NCBI RefSeq assembly: GCF_006151805.1
Contig: NZ_VDDA01000002.1
Coordinates: 248,001-312,000, forward strand
Reading direction: 5' to 3'
Length of the DNA: 64,000 bases
From: Methylobacterium terricola
Lineage (GTDB): Bacteria; Pseudomonadota; Alphaproteobacteria; Rhizobiales; Beijerinckiaceae
Each line of letters starts with the position of its first letter. Within the stretch, counting starts at the first letter, position 1. This document shows, one piece after another, positions 54,397-63,973 of the stretch. Position numbers and translations under genes: made by a program. The notes beneath the pieces are model-generated. The model had not been told where the DNA came from. It was given only the letters and a program-made list of their open reading frames with translations, and ran no database searches.

Positions 54397-55455
54397 ATGA
54401 CTGCCCCATCCCCATCGGACCTGCCCGAGACGATCCCGGTGCGCGAGGCCCACCGCTTCCCGACCGAGGCGCTGGAAGCCTTCCTCGCCGAGCAGGGCCT
54501 GGGGCGCCTGCGCGAGCTGCGGCAGATGCGCGGCGGCCAGTCGAACCCGACCTTCCTGGTCATGGCCGAGGCCGGCGAGTACGTGCTGAGGAAGCAGCCG
54601 CCGGGCAAGCTCCTGCCCTCCGCCCACGCGGTCGACCGCGAGTTCCGGGTGCTGCAGGCCCTGTCGCGCACCGACGTGCCGGTGCCGCAGGCGGTGGCCT
54701 ATTGCGCCGATCCGGGCGTCATCGGCACCCCGTTCTACCTGATGGAGCGGCTGCACGGCCGGGTGTTCTGGGATCCGATGCTGCCGGAAGTGCCGCGCGA
54801 GGAGCGGGCGGGGATCTATTACGGCATGAACGAGGCCCTGGCGCGCCTCCACCTCGTCGACCCGGCGGCGATCGGGCTCGCCGATTTCGGCCGTGCCGGC
54901 AACTACTTCCAGCGCCAGATCGACCGCTGGTCGAAGCAGTGGGTCGCCTCGAAGACCCGCGAGAACCTCGCGATCGACCGCCTCGCCGAGTGGCTGCCCG
55001 CCCACATCCCGGCGGACAGCGACGAGACCCGGATCGTCCACGGCGATTTCCGCCTCGACAACATGATCTTCCACAAGACCGAGCCGCGGGTGATCGGCAT
55101 CATCGACTGGGAGCTGGCGACGCTCGGCCACCCGCTCGCCGATCTCGGCTACAACTGCATCGCCTACAACACCGACCCGTCCGCCTATCGCGGCATGCTG
55201 GGCCGCGACCTCCCGGCCCTCGGCATCCCGACCCAGGACGAGTACGTGCGCCGCTACTGCGCGCGCACCGGGCGGCGCGACGGCATCACGCCGTTCCACG
55301 TCGCCTTCGCGCTGTTCCGCCTGGCGGTGATCCTCGAGGGCGTGCTCGCCCGCTCGAAGGCCGGCAACGCCTCGAGCGACGAGGCGAGCCAGAAGGGCGC
55401 GCTCGGCATCGCGCTGGCCGAGCGGGGCTGGGAGCTGGCGCAGGGTCAGGCTTGA
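54397..55455 (+). CDS. APH-type phosphotransferase family protein
   Basis: A 352-residue protein kinase-like enzyme. Conserved parts are the glycine-rich RGGQSNPTFLVMAEAGEYVL, the catalytic loop IVHGDFRLDNMIFHK (His, Asp, Asn) and GIIDWELATLGHPLADLGYN (metal Asp). This branch, often next to acyl-CoA dehydrogenases, is thought to phosphorylate small hydroxylated substrates for fatty-acid-like breakdown. The start has a weak site; it is divergent from the IalB gene, 173 bp away. Confidence 0.88.
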   Translation: MTAPSPSDLPETIPVREAHRFPTEALEAFLAEQGLGRLRELRQMRGGQSNPTFLVMAEAGEYVLRKQPPGKLLPSAHAVDREFRVLQALSRTDVPVPQAVAYCADPGVIGTPFYLMERLHGRVFWDPMLPEVPREERAGIYYGMNEALARLHLVDPAAIGLADFGRAGNYFQRQIDRWSKQWVASKTRENLAIDRLAEWLPAHIPADSDETRIVHGDFRLDNMIFHKTEPRVIGIIDWELATLGHPLADLGYNCIAYNTDPSAYRGMLGRDLPALGIPTQDEYVRRYCARTGRRDGITPFHVAFALFRLAVILEGVLARSKAGNASSDEASQKGALGIALAERGWELAQGQA

Positions 55456-55608
55456 CGAGCGCTCCGCCCCAAGGATACGCTGTGTCTCCCAGCAGAAGGA
55501 TGGAAGACGATGGTTCGCTCGCTCGCACGACAGGGGTTTCCCACGCGGTGACGTGAGCGCACGTGTCGTCTGCCGGCAACCCCGATGGCGCGAGCCCTCG
55601 GGGTTTTT
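55451..55608 (+). ncRNA. candidate small RNA with its own promoter and terminator
   Basis: A typical alphaproteobacterial -35 CTTGAC (55451-55456) is 17 bases from GATACG (55474-55479), giving a start near 55486. The transcript would end at ACCCCGA (55579-55585), GGC, GCGA tetraloop, GCC and TCGGGGT (55598-55604) with a T5 run. Inside, ACGACA (about 55527) can pair with TGTCGT (55564-55569). A 18-codon frame at 55500 has no proper ribosome site. The coding frame of the upstream gene ends inside the -35 element. No family recognised. Confidence 0.5.
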
Positions 55609-55655
55609 CTTTGCCCGGATTTGTCTGCTGTGAATCAAACAGAAGAGGAAAGGTC

Positions 55656-55886
55656 ATGACCACGCACTACGTCCAGTGCGAGCTGTCCCGTCATCGGCTC
55701 GTGCAAGTCACCTGGCTGCCGGAGCGCTTCGCCCGCGCGGGTGACTACGTGAAGCTGAAGGCAGAGGGAGGCTGGCAGGACGGGTGGCGGGTCATGGCGA
55801 CCTATCCGGGCGTGCGGCTCAGCCACGACGTGCTGATGGAGCGCAGCCAGGACTACAAGCGCACCCGCGCCGCCTCGGACATCTGA
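55656..55886 (+). CDS. small conserved-looking hypothetical protein
   Basis: A 76-residue soluble protein: HYVQCELSRHRLVQVTWLPE, YVKLKAEGGWQDGWRVMATY and LMERSQDYKRTRAASD. The pattern suggests a small beta barrel. AGAGGAAAGG precedes ATG. It may be transcribed from the promoter at 55451 by read-through of the terminator or from a nearer one. Confidence 0.65.
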   Translation: MTTHYVQCELSRHRLVQVTWLPERFARAGDYVKLKAEGGWQDGWRVMATYPGVRLSHDVLMERSQDYKRTRAASDI

Positions 55887-55917
55887 CCGCGAGGACGGGC
55901 CGTCGCCGGACGGCCCG

Positions 55918-56115
55918 TCACGCCTCGGCGGCCTCGCGCTCGCGCCGCCGTTGCAGGCGGGTGACGCCGTAGATCGTCGCGAGGCGCAGGCGGGCGGACC
56001 GGACGGGCGGTGCGCTGCGCTCGGCCTGGGCGGCCGCGATGGTGCGGAGCGCCGCCGCGACGGAGCGTTCGAGCGCGGCAGTCTCGTCGCCGCGCATGGT
56101 CCGAGCGGTCTGCAT
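55918..56115 (-). CDS. small hypothetical protein
   Basis: A 65-residue basic, Arg/Ala-rich helical protein (DETAALERSVAAALRTIAAA). A strong AGGAGGGG site lies 8 bases before ATG 56115, which is the main support. No family recognised. Confidence 0.55.
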   Translation of the reverse strand: MQTARTMRGDETAALERSVAAALRTIAAAQAERSAPPVRSARLRLATIYGVTRLQRRREREAAEA

Positions 56116-56384
56116 CCGGATGTCCCCTCCTGCGATATCCATGCTGGTTTCAGCCGGAAAATTCGGCGTGGACGGGGCCGGACGGTGGCGAAGGGATGCC
56201 TTGATTGAAGCGTTCCTTCGTCCGCCGGCGGCTGGGCCGCAGGCCACGCTTGCTCGACCCGGCCGCGCGATCGGGGGGACACCCCGTCTCCGCCTCGCAG
56301 GGTCATCCCGAGGCCGCGAGAGCGGAGGGCGGGATCCGGCGCCGCGGGACGTCCAGGATCCGCGACGGCGGATCGACGGCGTGC

Positions 56385-56954
56385 TCACACCACCGGCAGC
56401 ACCGGCCACGCCGCCGAGGCTGCCGCCGCGACGTCGAACAGGCTGCCGACGCCCTCGCTCCAGAGCGAGAAGGCGGTGGGCGGGCTGAGCGCGAGCACCG
56501 CGTGGATCTCGCGGCTGCCGGTGCCGAACTCGGCGCCGAGGCGGCGGGCCAGCGCCCGCATCGGCCGGTTGCCGGCCAGGCAGCGCAGGTGAAGCCGGCG
56601 CGTGCCGCCGTTGCGGGCGGCCTGGGCCAGGCGGGCGCCGAGCGCCGCGCCGAGTCCCTGGCCGCGATGGCCGGGTGCCACCGCGAAGGCGAGCTCGGCC
56701 TCCGCCGCGCGGCCGGCGGGGCGCAATTCGCCGACGCCGCACAAGGTGCCGTTCGTGAAGGCGCCGACGATCAGGCCCTCGGCGGAGATGGCGCGGGCGG
56801 CGTAGGCGGCAGCCGCCGTCTCGCTGACCGCGCCCATGAAGCGGTCGAAGCGGGAGCCCGGATCGAGGCTCCGGAACAGGGCGACGACCGCATCGCGGTC
56901 CGTCGACCAGAGGCGCCGGACCACGGTGCCGGCGGGAGGATGAGTGTTCTGCAT
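56385..56954 (-). CDS. GNAT-family N-acetyltransferase
   Basis: A 189-residue acetyl-CoA-dependent transferase. The acetyl-CoA loop is LAFAVAPGHRGQGLGAALGA (R/QxxGxG/A). The rest, VRRLWSTDRDAVVALFRSLD and FDRFMGAV, is typical of the RimI-like group that acts beside CoA-binding domains, here missing. Substrate unknown. A TTGTGCAATGCA dyad lies 72 bases upstream. Confidence 0.82.
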   Translation of the reverse strand: MQNTHPPAGTVVRRLWSTDRDAVVALFRSLDPGSRFDRFMGAVSETAAAAYAARAISAEGLIVGAFTNGTLCGVGELRPAGRAAEAELAFAVAPGHRGQGLGAALGARLAQAARNGGTRRLHLRCLAGNRPMRALARRLGAEFGTGSREIHAVLALSPPTAFSLWSEGVGSLFDVAAAASAAWPVLPVV

Positions 56955-57025
56955 TCTCGAGGTGCATTCCTGACGAGGGGGCTGCACGTCTTCGAGCGTT
57001 TCCCGTTCCCGGCCGACGGCCGGGA

Positions 57026-57040
57026 TTGTGCAATGCAGCA
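57026..57040. promoter_or_regulatory. TTGTGC-type dyad before the GNAT gene
   Basis: TTGTGCAATGCAGCA is 11 of 15 identical to the TTGTGCACTGCACAA dyad of the phasin promoter and lies in the divergent region between the GNAT gene and zapE. It may be a third site for the same regulator; the match is partial. Confidence 0.3.
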
Positions 57041-57152
57041 GAGCGTAGCACCGTTCCGGGCAGCACGGCGCGGCGGACGTGCCGGTGGCGCATGACGCCG
57101 CCATGATCTCACCGCATTGCGCGGGCCCGCGCGCCGGGATAAGCCCCCTCGC

Positions 57153-58349
57153 GTGACGCAGAGCCCCGCTTCCGCCGCCCGCCTCCCCGTCGCCGCCCGC
57201 TACGACGCCCTGGTCGAGTCGGGGGCGATCGAGCGCGATCCCGCCCAGACCGACCTCGTCGCCCGACTCGACAGGCTGATCGGCGACCTCGCCGCGGCGC
57301 CGCCGCCGTCGAGCCCCGGCCTGCTCGGCCGGCTGTTCGGCCGCCAGCCCGAGCCGGTATCCGGCCCCCCCGGGCTCTACGTCTGGGGTCTCGTGGGCCG
57401 CGGCAAGACCATGCTGATGGACCTGTTCTACGAGGCCGCGCCGGGCACCAAGCGCCGGGTGCACTTCCACGCCTTCATGGGCGACGTGCACGAGCGCATC
57501 CACCGCCATCGCCAGGCGGTGAAGCAGGGAACGGCCCGCGGCGACGACCCGATCCAGCCGGTGGCCGAGGCCCTGGCGGCCGAGGCCCGGCTCCTCTGCT
57601 TCGACGAGTTCACGGTGACCGACATCGCCGACGCGATGATCCTCGGGCGGCTGTTCACCGCGCTCTTCGCCCGCGGCACCGTGATGGTGGCGACCTCGAA
57701 CGTCGAGCCCGACCGGCTCTACGAGGGCGGGCTCAACCGGGCCCTGTTCCTGCCCTTCATCGACCAGCTCAAGGAGCGGGTGACGGTGGTGCGGCTCGAC
57801 TCGCGCACTGATTTCCGGCTGGAGAAGCTCGGCGGCAGCCCGGTCTACCACGTGCCGGCGGACGAGGCCGCCGCGGAGGCGCTGACCGGCGCGTTCCGGG
57901 CCCTGTCCGGCGAGCCGAGGGGCCGGCCGACGGCGATCACCGTCAAGGGCCACGAGGTGGCGATCCCCGAGGCCGCCGGCGGCGTCGCCCGCTTCACCTT
58001 CGCGGATCTCTGCGCCCGGCCGCTCGGCGCGGCCGACTATCTCGCGCTCGCCGAGCGCTTCCACACCGTGATCGTGGAAGACATCCCGGTGATGGACATG
58101 CCTCAGCGCAACGAGGCCAAGCGCTTCATCATCCTGGTCGATGCGCTCTACGACACCCGCACCAAGCTGCTCGCCTCCGCCGCCGCCGAGCCGACCGGGC
58201 TGTATCTGGCCGATTCCGGCCGCGAGGCGTTCGAGTTCGAGCGCACGGTCTCGCGCCTGATCGAGATGCGCTCCGAGGCCTACCTCGCCCTGCCGCATGG
58301 CCGGCCGGACGAGGCCACCGGCAGCACGACGGGACTGGTGGAAACCTGA
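57153..58349 (+). CDS. zapE: cell-division ATPase ZapE (AFG1-like)
   Basis: A 398-residue P-loop ATPase. Walker A is VWGLVGRGKTMLMDLF, Walker B LLCFDEFTVTDIADAMI, and FERTVSRLIEMRSEAYL is at the end. HFHAFMGDVHERIHRHR is the AFG1/ZapE signature. It acts on FtsZ at late division or in protein quality control. GTG 57153 was preferred to the open frame twelve codons upstream because it gives the family start. Confidence 0.92.
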   Translation: MTQSPASAARLPVAARYDALVESGAIERDPAQTDLVARLDRLIGDLAAAPPPSSPGLLGRLFGRQPEPVSGPPGLYVWGLVGRGKTMLMDLFYEAAPGTKRRVHFHAFMGDVHERIHRHRQAVKQGTARGDDPIQPVAEALAAEARLLCFDEFTVTDIADAMILGRLFTALFARGTVMVATSNVEPDRLYEGGLNRALFLPFIDQLKERVTVVRLDSRTDFRLEKLGGSPVYHVPADEAAAEALTGAFRALSGEPRGRPTAITVKGHEVAIPEAAGGVARFTFADLCARPLGAADYLALAERFHTVIVEDIPVMDMPQRNEAKRFIILVDALYDTRTKLLASAAAEPTGLYLADSGREAFEFERTVSRLIEMRSEAYLALPHGRPDEATGSTTGLVET

Positions 58350-58459
58350 CGGCGCGCGCGGCGCGGTTCTTGATCGCGCCGCAACCGGTGCGCCGGAGCG
58401 GTGCCGCGATCCTGTTGTTAGATCATCATTGTTCGATCATCCCGTTGCCGAGGCCCCCG

Positions 58460-59596
58460 ATGACCCCCTCCCCCCTGCCCACCGACATCTCGCCGGACCG
58501 CGCCGTCGCGGCGATCTCGCGCTGGCTGGCGGTGGAGAGCCCGACGAATTCGGCTGACGGCGTCAACCGGATGATGGATCTCGTCGCCGAGGAGGCCGCG
58601 ACCCTCGGCCTCGCCGCCGAGCGGGTGCCGGGCCGTGACGGGTTCGGCGACAACCTGATCCTGCGGGCCGGCCCGCGGACGGCCGAGCCCGGCATCCTGG
58701 TCCTGTCGCATCTCGACACCGTGCACCCGATCGGCACCCTGGCCCACGATCTGCCGGTGCGGGTCGAGGGCGACCGGCTCTACGGCCCGGGCGTCTACGA
58801 CATGAAGGGCGGCGCCTGGCTGGCGCTCCAGGCCTTCGCGGCGGCCTCCCGCGGGACCGCGGGGCGGCGCCCCCTCGCCTTCCTGTTCACCAGCGACGAG
58901 GAGACCGGCTCGGTCTCGACCCGCGGGCTGATCGAGGATCTGGGCCGCGCCAGTGCCGCGGTGCTCGTCACCGAGCCCGGCCGCGACGGCGGCAAGGTGG
59001 TGACCGGGCGCAAAGGCGTCGGCCGCTTCGACGTCCATGTCGAGGGCCGCCCGTCCCATGCCGGCACCCGCCACGCCGATGGCCGCAACGCCATCCGGGA
59101 GGCCGCCCGGCTGATCCTGGAGATCGAGGGCCTGACCGACTATTCGCGCGGCGTCACCACCACGGTCGGGACGATCACGGGCGGCACCGCCGAGAACGTG
59201 GTGCCCCAGCATTGCCGCTTCGCCGTCGACCTGCGGGTCGTCACCGCGGCCGATGGTGAGGATCATGCGGGCCGGATCCTGGGGCTTCGCGCGAGGGAGG
59301 ATTTCCGCGTGACGGTGACCGGCGGCATGAACCGGCCGCCCTACGATGCCGGAGCCGGTGCGGCGCTCTACGCCCATGCCAGGGCGCTGGCCCGCGACGA
59401 GCTCGGGATCGATCTCGGCGAGGTGCCGCTCACCGGCGGCGGCTCGGACGGCAACTTCACGGCGGCGCTCGGCATCCCGACCCTCGACGGGCTCGGCATC
59501 GACGGCGACGGGGCGCACACGCTGCAGGAACATGGCCTGATCTCCTCGATCGAGCCTCGCATGCGGCTGATGCAGCGGCTGCTGGAGACGCTGTGA
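58460..59596 (+). CDS. M20-family metallopeptidase (glutamate carboxypeptidase-like)
   Basis: A 378-residue zinc exopeptidase. Metal and catalytic motifs are LVLSHLDTVHP (His, Asp), YGPGVYDMKGGAW (bridging Asp), FTSDEETGSVSTRG (catalytic and metal Glu) and LDGLGIDGDGAHTLQEHG (last His). An internal dimerisation domain is at about 180-290 (EGRPSHAGTRHADGRNAIRE). It removes C-terminal glutamate or related residues; the substrate is not known. It lies 110 bp after zapE. Confidence 0.9.
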   Translation: MTPSPLPTDISPDRAVAAISRWLAVESPTNSADGVNRMMDLVAEEAATLGLAAERVPGRDGFGDNLILRAGPRTAEPGILVLSHLDTVHPIGTLAHDLPVRVEGDRLYGPGVYDMKGGAWLALQAFAAASRGTAGRRPLAFLFTSDEETGSVSTRGLIEDLGRASAAVLVTEPGRDGGKVVTGRKGVGRFDVHVEGRPSHAGTRHADGRNAIREAARLILEIEGLTDYSRGVTTTVGTITGGTAENVVPQHCRFAVDLRVVTAADGEDHAGRILGLRAREDFRVTVTGGMNRPPYDAGAGAALYAHARALARDELGIDLGEVPLTGGGSDGNFTAALGIPTLDGLGIDGDGAHTLQEHGLISSIEPRMRLMQRLLETL

Positions 59597-59881
59597 CCGG
59601 CGCCCCCGGGCACCGCCCGGTCACGGTGCAGCCCCGGACCACGCGGCGGGCGGATCCGGCACCGGCGGGCATACGGGCGATCGTGAGCCGCTCCTGTCCC
59701 GGACGACCGGATCTCCGTCCACGCCGTTTCAGCCGTCCGGCAGCGCGGTGCGGTTCACCATGCAGGGCCGGCCTGTCGGGATGCGCAGGCGCCGTGTTGC
59801 TGCCTATGGGGGCACGACAACCTTGATCGTCCGGCTTGTGCGATGTGAGCCCGTGTCCGTGTCGTCGGCATGCCCGCCCGG
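59597..59881. other. 285-base intergenic region
   Basis: It lies between the convergent peptidase and chemoreceptor genes. No gene, strong terminator or repeat was found. Confidence 0.4.
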
Positions 59882-61636
59882 TCAGCTCCGGTAGGCGGTG
59901 CGGCAGGCGCCCCAGTGCCGGCCGAGCACCCGGATCGGCGCGTCGACCTCGCGCACCTGGACGGTCTCGCCACCGACCTGGCGCCGGTAGGCCTGGACCG
60001 TGAAGGGGCGGGTCGAGCGGGCCGCGGTGATGCCGGTGCGGTCGTCGAAGATCCGCCGGTCGCGGCAATGCGCGTCGTTCCAGACCGGGTCGCCGGGCCG
60101 CTGCGGCTGCGACACGCGCCGATTGTGGATCGGCAGGAAGCCGTTGCGGTCGGTCGGGATGCAGAACAGCATCCGGTTGTCCTGGGCGAGCGGTGGCTCG
60201 ATCAGCGGGCGGAGCGCCCGCTCCAGGGTGGCGACGGCCTGGTTGAGGAATTGCGGCGGGTTGCTCCCGGCGATCGGTCGGTAGGCGGTGTCGAACAGGG
60301 CTTCCTCGGTGATGCGCCCGGCCCGGATCTCCGCCTCCATCGCCGTCGCCATCGCGCCGGCGATCCCTTGCGCCCGGACGATCAGGGGCTGGTACTCCGC
60401 GGCGATCTCGGCGAGCGTCGCGCGCAGCCGCGCCTCGGCCGCCGCGTCGAGGTCCGTGAAGCAGGCATGCAGCCCGACCGGGCTTTCCCCGACGATCCGC
60501 GCCGCGACCGCGCCGAGGCGCTCGACCTCGAGGGCGAGCCGCGTCCCGATCGCGGGCGCCTGGCCTGAGAGCACGTCGAGGAGCAGGCCGCCGGTGCTGA
60601 GATCGATGCTGCGGGTGCGCCGGCCGTCGGCGAGGCGCACGGCGAGGTCAACCGGGTAGCGGTCGAAGCGGCGGCGGTCGCCGAGCTCGCTTTGCCGGAC
60701 CACGGCGACGAAGCGGCGCCCGAGCCCCTCGGCCTGGGCGGCGGCGCCGGACGCCTCGGATTCCGCCCGGGCGGCGAGGCCGTCGACCCGGTCGGCGGTG
60801 GCGCAGACGTGGCGCGCCTCGCGGCTTACGCCGGCGACGAAATCGGCCGCGCGTCCGGCCTCGCCGGAAAGCCCGGCCACCGCGGCGGCCTGGTCGCCGG
60901 TGATGCCGATGACCGTGGCGAAGGCCGGCCGCATCGCCTCGACCGCGCCGGCGAGCGCCGTGATCGCGGTGCCTGAGGCGCTGGCGCCCTCGCGCAGCCG
61001 CGCGATCCGGTTGCGGACGTCCTCCGCGGCGCGGCCGGTCTCGACCGCCAGCGCCTTGACCTCCCCGGCGACGACGGCGAAGCCGCGGCCCGCCTCGCCG
61101 GCCCGCGCCGCCTCGATGGTCGCATTGAGGGCCAGGAGGTTGGTCTGGCGCGAGACCGTGGCGATCGCGTCGACCACGCCGACGATCTCCTCGGTGGCCC
61201 GGGCCAGCGCCTGCATGAAGGCCTGCGCCTCGCCGGCCCGATCGGCCGCGGTGCCGAGATGGCCGTCCGCCTCGCCGATCGCCGCCGCGATCCGGTCCGA
61301 GGTCGCCGAGAGCGTGCGGCTCGTGTCGAGGATCTTGGCCGTCATCGCCTCGGCGTCGCCCGCCGCCTCGGCGAGGCCGTCCATCTGGGCGCGGATGTCG
61401 GCGATCCCGGCCTGCATGCCGTCGACCTCGGTCCGGGCGCCCGCGATGGCCCCGCCGACCCGTGCGATCGCCGTGAGCACGTCGGCCTCCACCGCGTCCA
61501 TGGCGTCCCCGGCGATGCGCGTCGACGGGCCTGCGGGGCCGGTCATCGCTCGCACGGCGACCGGCTCGGCGGCCGGCGCCGTTGGCACGGATGGTTTCGG
61601 ACGGGGCGAGGCGAAGAAGCGCATGGGGCAAGTCAT
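59882..61636 (-). CDS. soluble methyl-accepting chemotaxis protein with PilZ domain and C-terminal sensor
   Basis: A 584-residue protein without membrane segments. The signalling domain is at residues 50-305, with the hairpin tip [20 protein letters not shown] and [21 protein letters not shown] PilZ domain follows (about 318-405), with RRRFDRY and [11 protein letters not shown] matching the c-di-GMP motifs RxxxR and D/NxSxxG. The last 150 residues ([35 protein letters not shown]) look like a Cache-type sensor. The usual order is reversed: signalling first, sensor last. ATG 61624 is an alternative start. Confidence 0.87.
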   Translation of the reverse strand: MTCPMRFFASPRPKPSVPTAPAAEPVAVRAMTGPAGPSTRIAGDAMDAVEADVLTAIARVGGAIAGARTEVDGMQAGIADIRAQMDGLAEAAGDAEAMTAKILDTSRTLSATSDRIAAAIGEADGHLGTAADRAGEAQAFMQALARATEEIVGVVDAIATVSRQTNLLALNATIEAARAGEAGRGFAVVAGEVKALAVETGRAAEDVRNRIARLREGASASGTAITALAGAVEAMRPAFATVIGITGDQAAAVAGLSGEAGRAADFVAGVSREARHVCATADRVDGLAARAESEASGAAAQAEGLGRRFVAVVRQSELGDRRRFDRYPVDLAVRLADGRRTRSIDLSTGGLLLDVLSGQAPAIGTRLALEVERLGAVAARIVGESPVGLHACFTDLDAAAEARLRATLAEIAAEYQPLIVRAQGIAGAMATAMEAEIRAGRITEEALFDTAYRPIAGSNPPQFLNQAVATLERALRPLIEPPLAQDNRMLFCIPTDRNGFLPIHNRRVSQPQRPGDPVWNDAHCRDRRIFDDRTGITAARSTRPFTVQAYRRQVGGETVQVREVDAPIRVLGRHWGACRTAYRS

Positions 61637-62129
61637 AACGGATGGACGTTAACGATCAATGATCCGGCGTCGTCGCCCGCCAACATCCTTGGGCTCTTCC
61701 TCGACAGACATGTCGTTCGGAAGCAGTCGGCCGCCGCGCTGCCGCCGATTGCCTGGGCGTCGGCAGTCAATGCTGCCTTGCGGTCCTTGATCGGGTCGTT
61801 CGCGCCTGTCGGTCCGGCGCTCGGCGCGGATGCGCCGGGATCGACGGAGCGGAAGCAGGGCGGGAAGCGCCGGCACCCGCGATCGCGCCGGATTCCCGCC
61901 ACCCCGACCGGGTGGAACCCTGCGGGAGCAGGGCCGACCTCCCGGGTGGGCAGGCCGTCCGGGGCCTTGTGCCGGGCGGAGACCGCCACAGATGAAGGCG
62001 GAGATCACGGGGCCGCCGAGACCGGAATGACCGCGATTCGCCGCGGTGCCCGCCGCCGGTGGGGATCCCTGCCGCGCCGGAACCGGGATTCCGCGGCTCC
62101 CCGATCGCTGCGGGCGAGGAGGACCAGGC
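61637..62129. other. 493-base region without a recognised gene
   Basis: Several open frames exist on both strands but none has a ribosome site, a recognisable product or consistent codon use. It lies between divergent genes (chemoreceptor and NUDIX) and should hold both promoters. Its size suggests it may once have held a gene. Confidence 0.45.
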
Positions 62130-62753
62130 ATGGCCGAACGCGACGACGGTCCCGAATCCTCCCATCCCCCGGCGGCCCGCTCGCCCTGGGTGACCCTCGC
62201 CCGCGAGCGCCGGTACGAGGACCGCTATCTCGGCCTCGACCTCGACCAGCTCCGCCACGAATCCGGCCGCGAGCACCCGCATGTCGCCCTGCGCTTCAAG
62301 GTGTTCGGCGTCGCGGTGCTGCCGGTCGATCCCGAGGGCCGGGTCACCCTGATCGGCCAATACCGCTACGTGCTCGACCGCTTCACCTGGGAGCTGCCCC
62401 GCGGCTCCGGCTCCGTCACCGACGATGCGCTCGCCACCGCCCGGCGCGAGCTGAAGGAGGAGACCGGCGACGAGGCCGAGTCGTGGCTCGAACTCATGCA
62501 TCTCGACGCCTCGCCCGGCATCTCCAGCGAGCGGGTCCCCGGCTTCGTCGCCTGGAACCTGCGCCGCGGCCCGGCCCACCCGGACCCGCAGGAGAGCCTG
62601 CGGGTGCGACGCATCCCCTTCGCCGACGCCGTGGGCGAGGCGCTGTCGGGCGCGATCACCGACGGGCCGAGCGTGGCTTTGCTCCTGTGCCTCGCCGAAC
62701 GGGTCCGGCGGGGAGATCTGCCGGAGGATCTGTCGCGGCTGGTGCGGGGATAG
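62130..62753 (+). CDS. NUDIX hydrolase
   Basis: A 207-residue hydrolase of nucleoside-diphosphate derivatives. The NUDIX box is seen as the PRGSGS start, a D in place of the first conserved Glu, and ARRELKEETGDE with the metal-binding EE. The type resembles ADP-ribose pyrophosphatase or GDP-mannose-hydrolysing enzymes (YRYVLDRFTWELPRG). GAGGAGGACC precedes ATG. Function is inferred only at the family level. Confidence 0.88.
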   Translation: MAERDDGPESSHPPAARSPWVTLARERRYEDRYLGLDLDQLRHESGREHPHVALRFKVFGVAVLPVDPEGRVTLIGQYRYVLDRFTWELPRGSGSVTDDALATARRELKEETGDEAESWLELMHLDASPGISSERVPGFVAWNLRRGPAHPDPQESLRVRRIPFADAVGEALSGAITDGPSVALLLCLAERVRRGDLPEDLSRLVRG

Positions 62754-62774
62754 CGATCGGGGCCGGGAAAGGCC

Positions 62775-63764
62775 TCACCGCGCCGCCACTTCCCGCAGCA
62801 GCGCCTCGTGGAACCGGTCCGGCGCCTCGACCTGCGGCGCGTGGCCCAGGCCTTCGAACGTCACCAGCCGCGCCCCCTTGATCCGCCCCGCCACCTCCGG
62901 CCCGAGACGGTCGTAGCGCCCCAGCGTCTCGGCCAGAGCCGGCGCGGCGCGATTGGCGCCCGGGGCCGTGCGGTCCTTGGTCCCGACCATCAGCACCGTC
63001 GGCACGCGCAGGCGGTCGAATTCGTGCACCACCGGCTGGGTGAACACCATGTCGGAGGTCTGGGCCTGATTCCAGGCCACCCGCTCGGCGCCAGGACCCG
63101 CGTAGAGCCCGGCCTGCATCTCGACCCAGCGGTCGTAGGCCGGCTTCCACTGGCCGTCATAGTAGAACTTGAGCTGGTAGGCCTTGATGCTCGCCGCGTT
63201 CGTCCTGCGCTCGGCGGCGTAGGCGGCGTCGATCGTCTGGTAGGGCACGCCCTTGGCTTGCCAATCCTCGAGCCCGAGGGGGTCGACCATCACCAGCTGC
63301 TCGACCGCGTCGGGAAACATCAGGGCGTAGCGGGCCGCCAGCATGCCGCCCATCGAATGCCCGACGATGGTGGCCTCCTTGATGCCGAGGGAGGCGAGCA
63401 GGCCGTGGGTGTTGGTGGCAAGCTGCTGGAAGCTGAACTGGTAGCCGGCGGGCTTCGACGACTTGCAGAAACCCACCTGGTCGAGGGCGAGCACCCGGTA
63501 GCCGGCCCGGGCCAGCACGCCGACCGTGTCGCCCCAGGTCGCGGCGCAGAAGTTCTTGCCGTGGAGCAGCACGACGGTGCGGCCGTTCGGGCGCTCCGGC
63601 GTCACGTCCATGTAGGCCATCGACAGATCTTGCCCCTGCGACGCGAAGGCGTGGCGCTTGACCGGATAGGGATAGTCGAACCCCTCAAGCTCGGGCCCGT
63701 AGGAGGGCGCGGCGGACGCCGCCGTGGCGGACAGGAGGATGACGGCGAGGAGCGGGAGGCGCAT
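62775..63764 (-). CDS. exported alpha/beta hydrolase
   Basis: A 329-residue serine hydrolase with a signal peptide to about residue 19 (SATAASAAP). The oxyanion region is VVLLHGKNFCAATWG, the nucleophile Ser is in VGHSMGGMLAARYA, the acid Asp in MVGTKDRTAPG and the His in EGLGHAPQVEAPDRF. It should act on esters or related bonds in the periplasm. GGGAGGC precedes ATG 63764. It is convergent with the NUDIX gene. Confidence 0.88.
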   Translation of the reverse strand: MRLPLLAVILLSATAASAAPSYGPELEGFDYPYPVKRHAFASQGQDLSMAYMDVTPERPNGRTVVLLHGKNFCAATWGDTVGVLARAGYRVLALDQVGFCKSSKPAGYQFSFQQLATNTHGLLASLGIKEATIVGHSMGGMLAARYALMFPDAVEQLVMVDPLGLEDWQAKGVPYQTIDAAYAAERRTNAASIKAYQLKFYYDGQWKPAYDRWVEMQAGLYAGPGAERVAWNQAQTSDMVFTQPVVHEFDRLRVPTVLMVGTKDRTAPGANRAAPALAETLGRYDRLGPEVAGRIKGARLVTFEGLGHAPQVEAPDRFHEALLREVAAR

Positions 63765-63842
63765 GCGGCAGGGTCTCCGTGACGGTGCGAGGCTCTTACA
63801 ACGCGCCGTCGCGCGCAGGCATGCACCGGCTTCAGTCCCGTG

Positions 63843-63877
63843 CTTGCGTTTCCGGCGCCGTCCCGCCATATAGGCCT
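63843..63877 (+). promoter_or_regulatory. promoter of the SRP RNA gene
   Basis: CTTGCG (63843-63848) and CATATA (63867-63872) are 18 bases apart. The start would be about 63879, at the first base of the SRP RNA stem. Confidence 0.6.
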
Positions 63878-63973
63878 CGGGAGGTTGGCGAGGGACGTTT
63901 CACTCGCCAACCGGGTCAGGTCCGGAAGGAAGCAGCCCTAACGAGACCGAGCGGGTTTTCGTCCAGCCTCCCA
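63878..63973 (+). ncRNA. ffs: 4.5S signal recognition particle RNA
   Basis: The conserved domain IV sequence GGTCCGGAAGGAAGCAGCCC (about 63917-63936) holds the GGAA tetraloop and the SRP54 (Ffh) binding site. The flanking arms GGGAGG (63879-63884) and CCTCCC (63967-63972) close a single long hairpin of about 96 bases, the short bacterial form. It works with Ffh in co-translational targeting to the membrane. The ends are set by the closing stem. Confidence 0.95.

Noticed and set aside
55500-55556. An 18-codon leader peptide in the candidate sRNA
   Set aside because: The purine-rich stretch touches the ATG directly, leaving no spacing for a ribosome site, and there is no run of one amino acid.
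61633-61989. A 118-codon reverse frame upstream of the NUDIX gene
   Set aside because: No ribosome site, no motifs, and poor codon pattern. It overlaps the likely chemoreceptor promoter.
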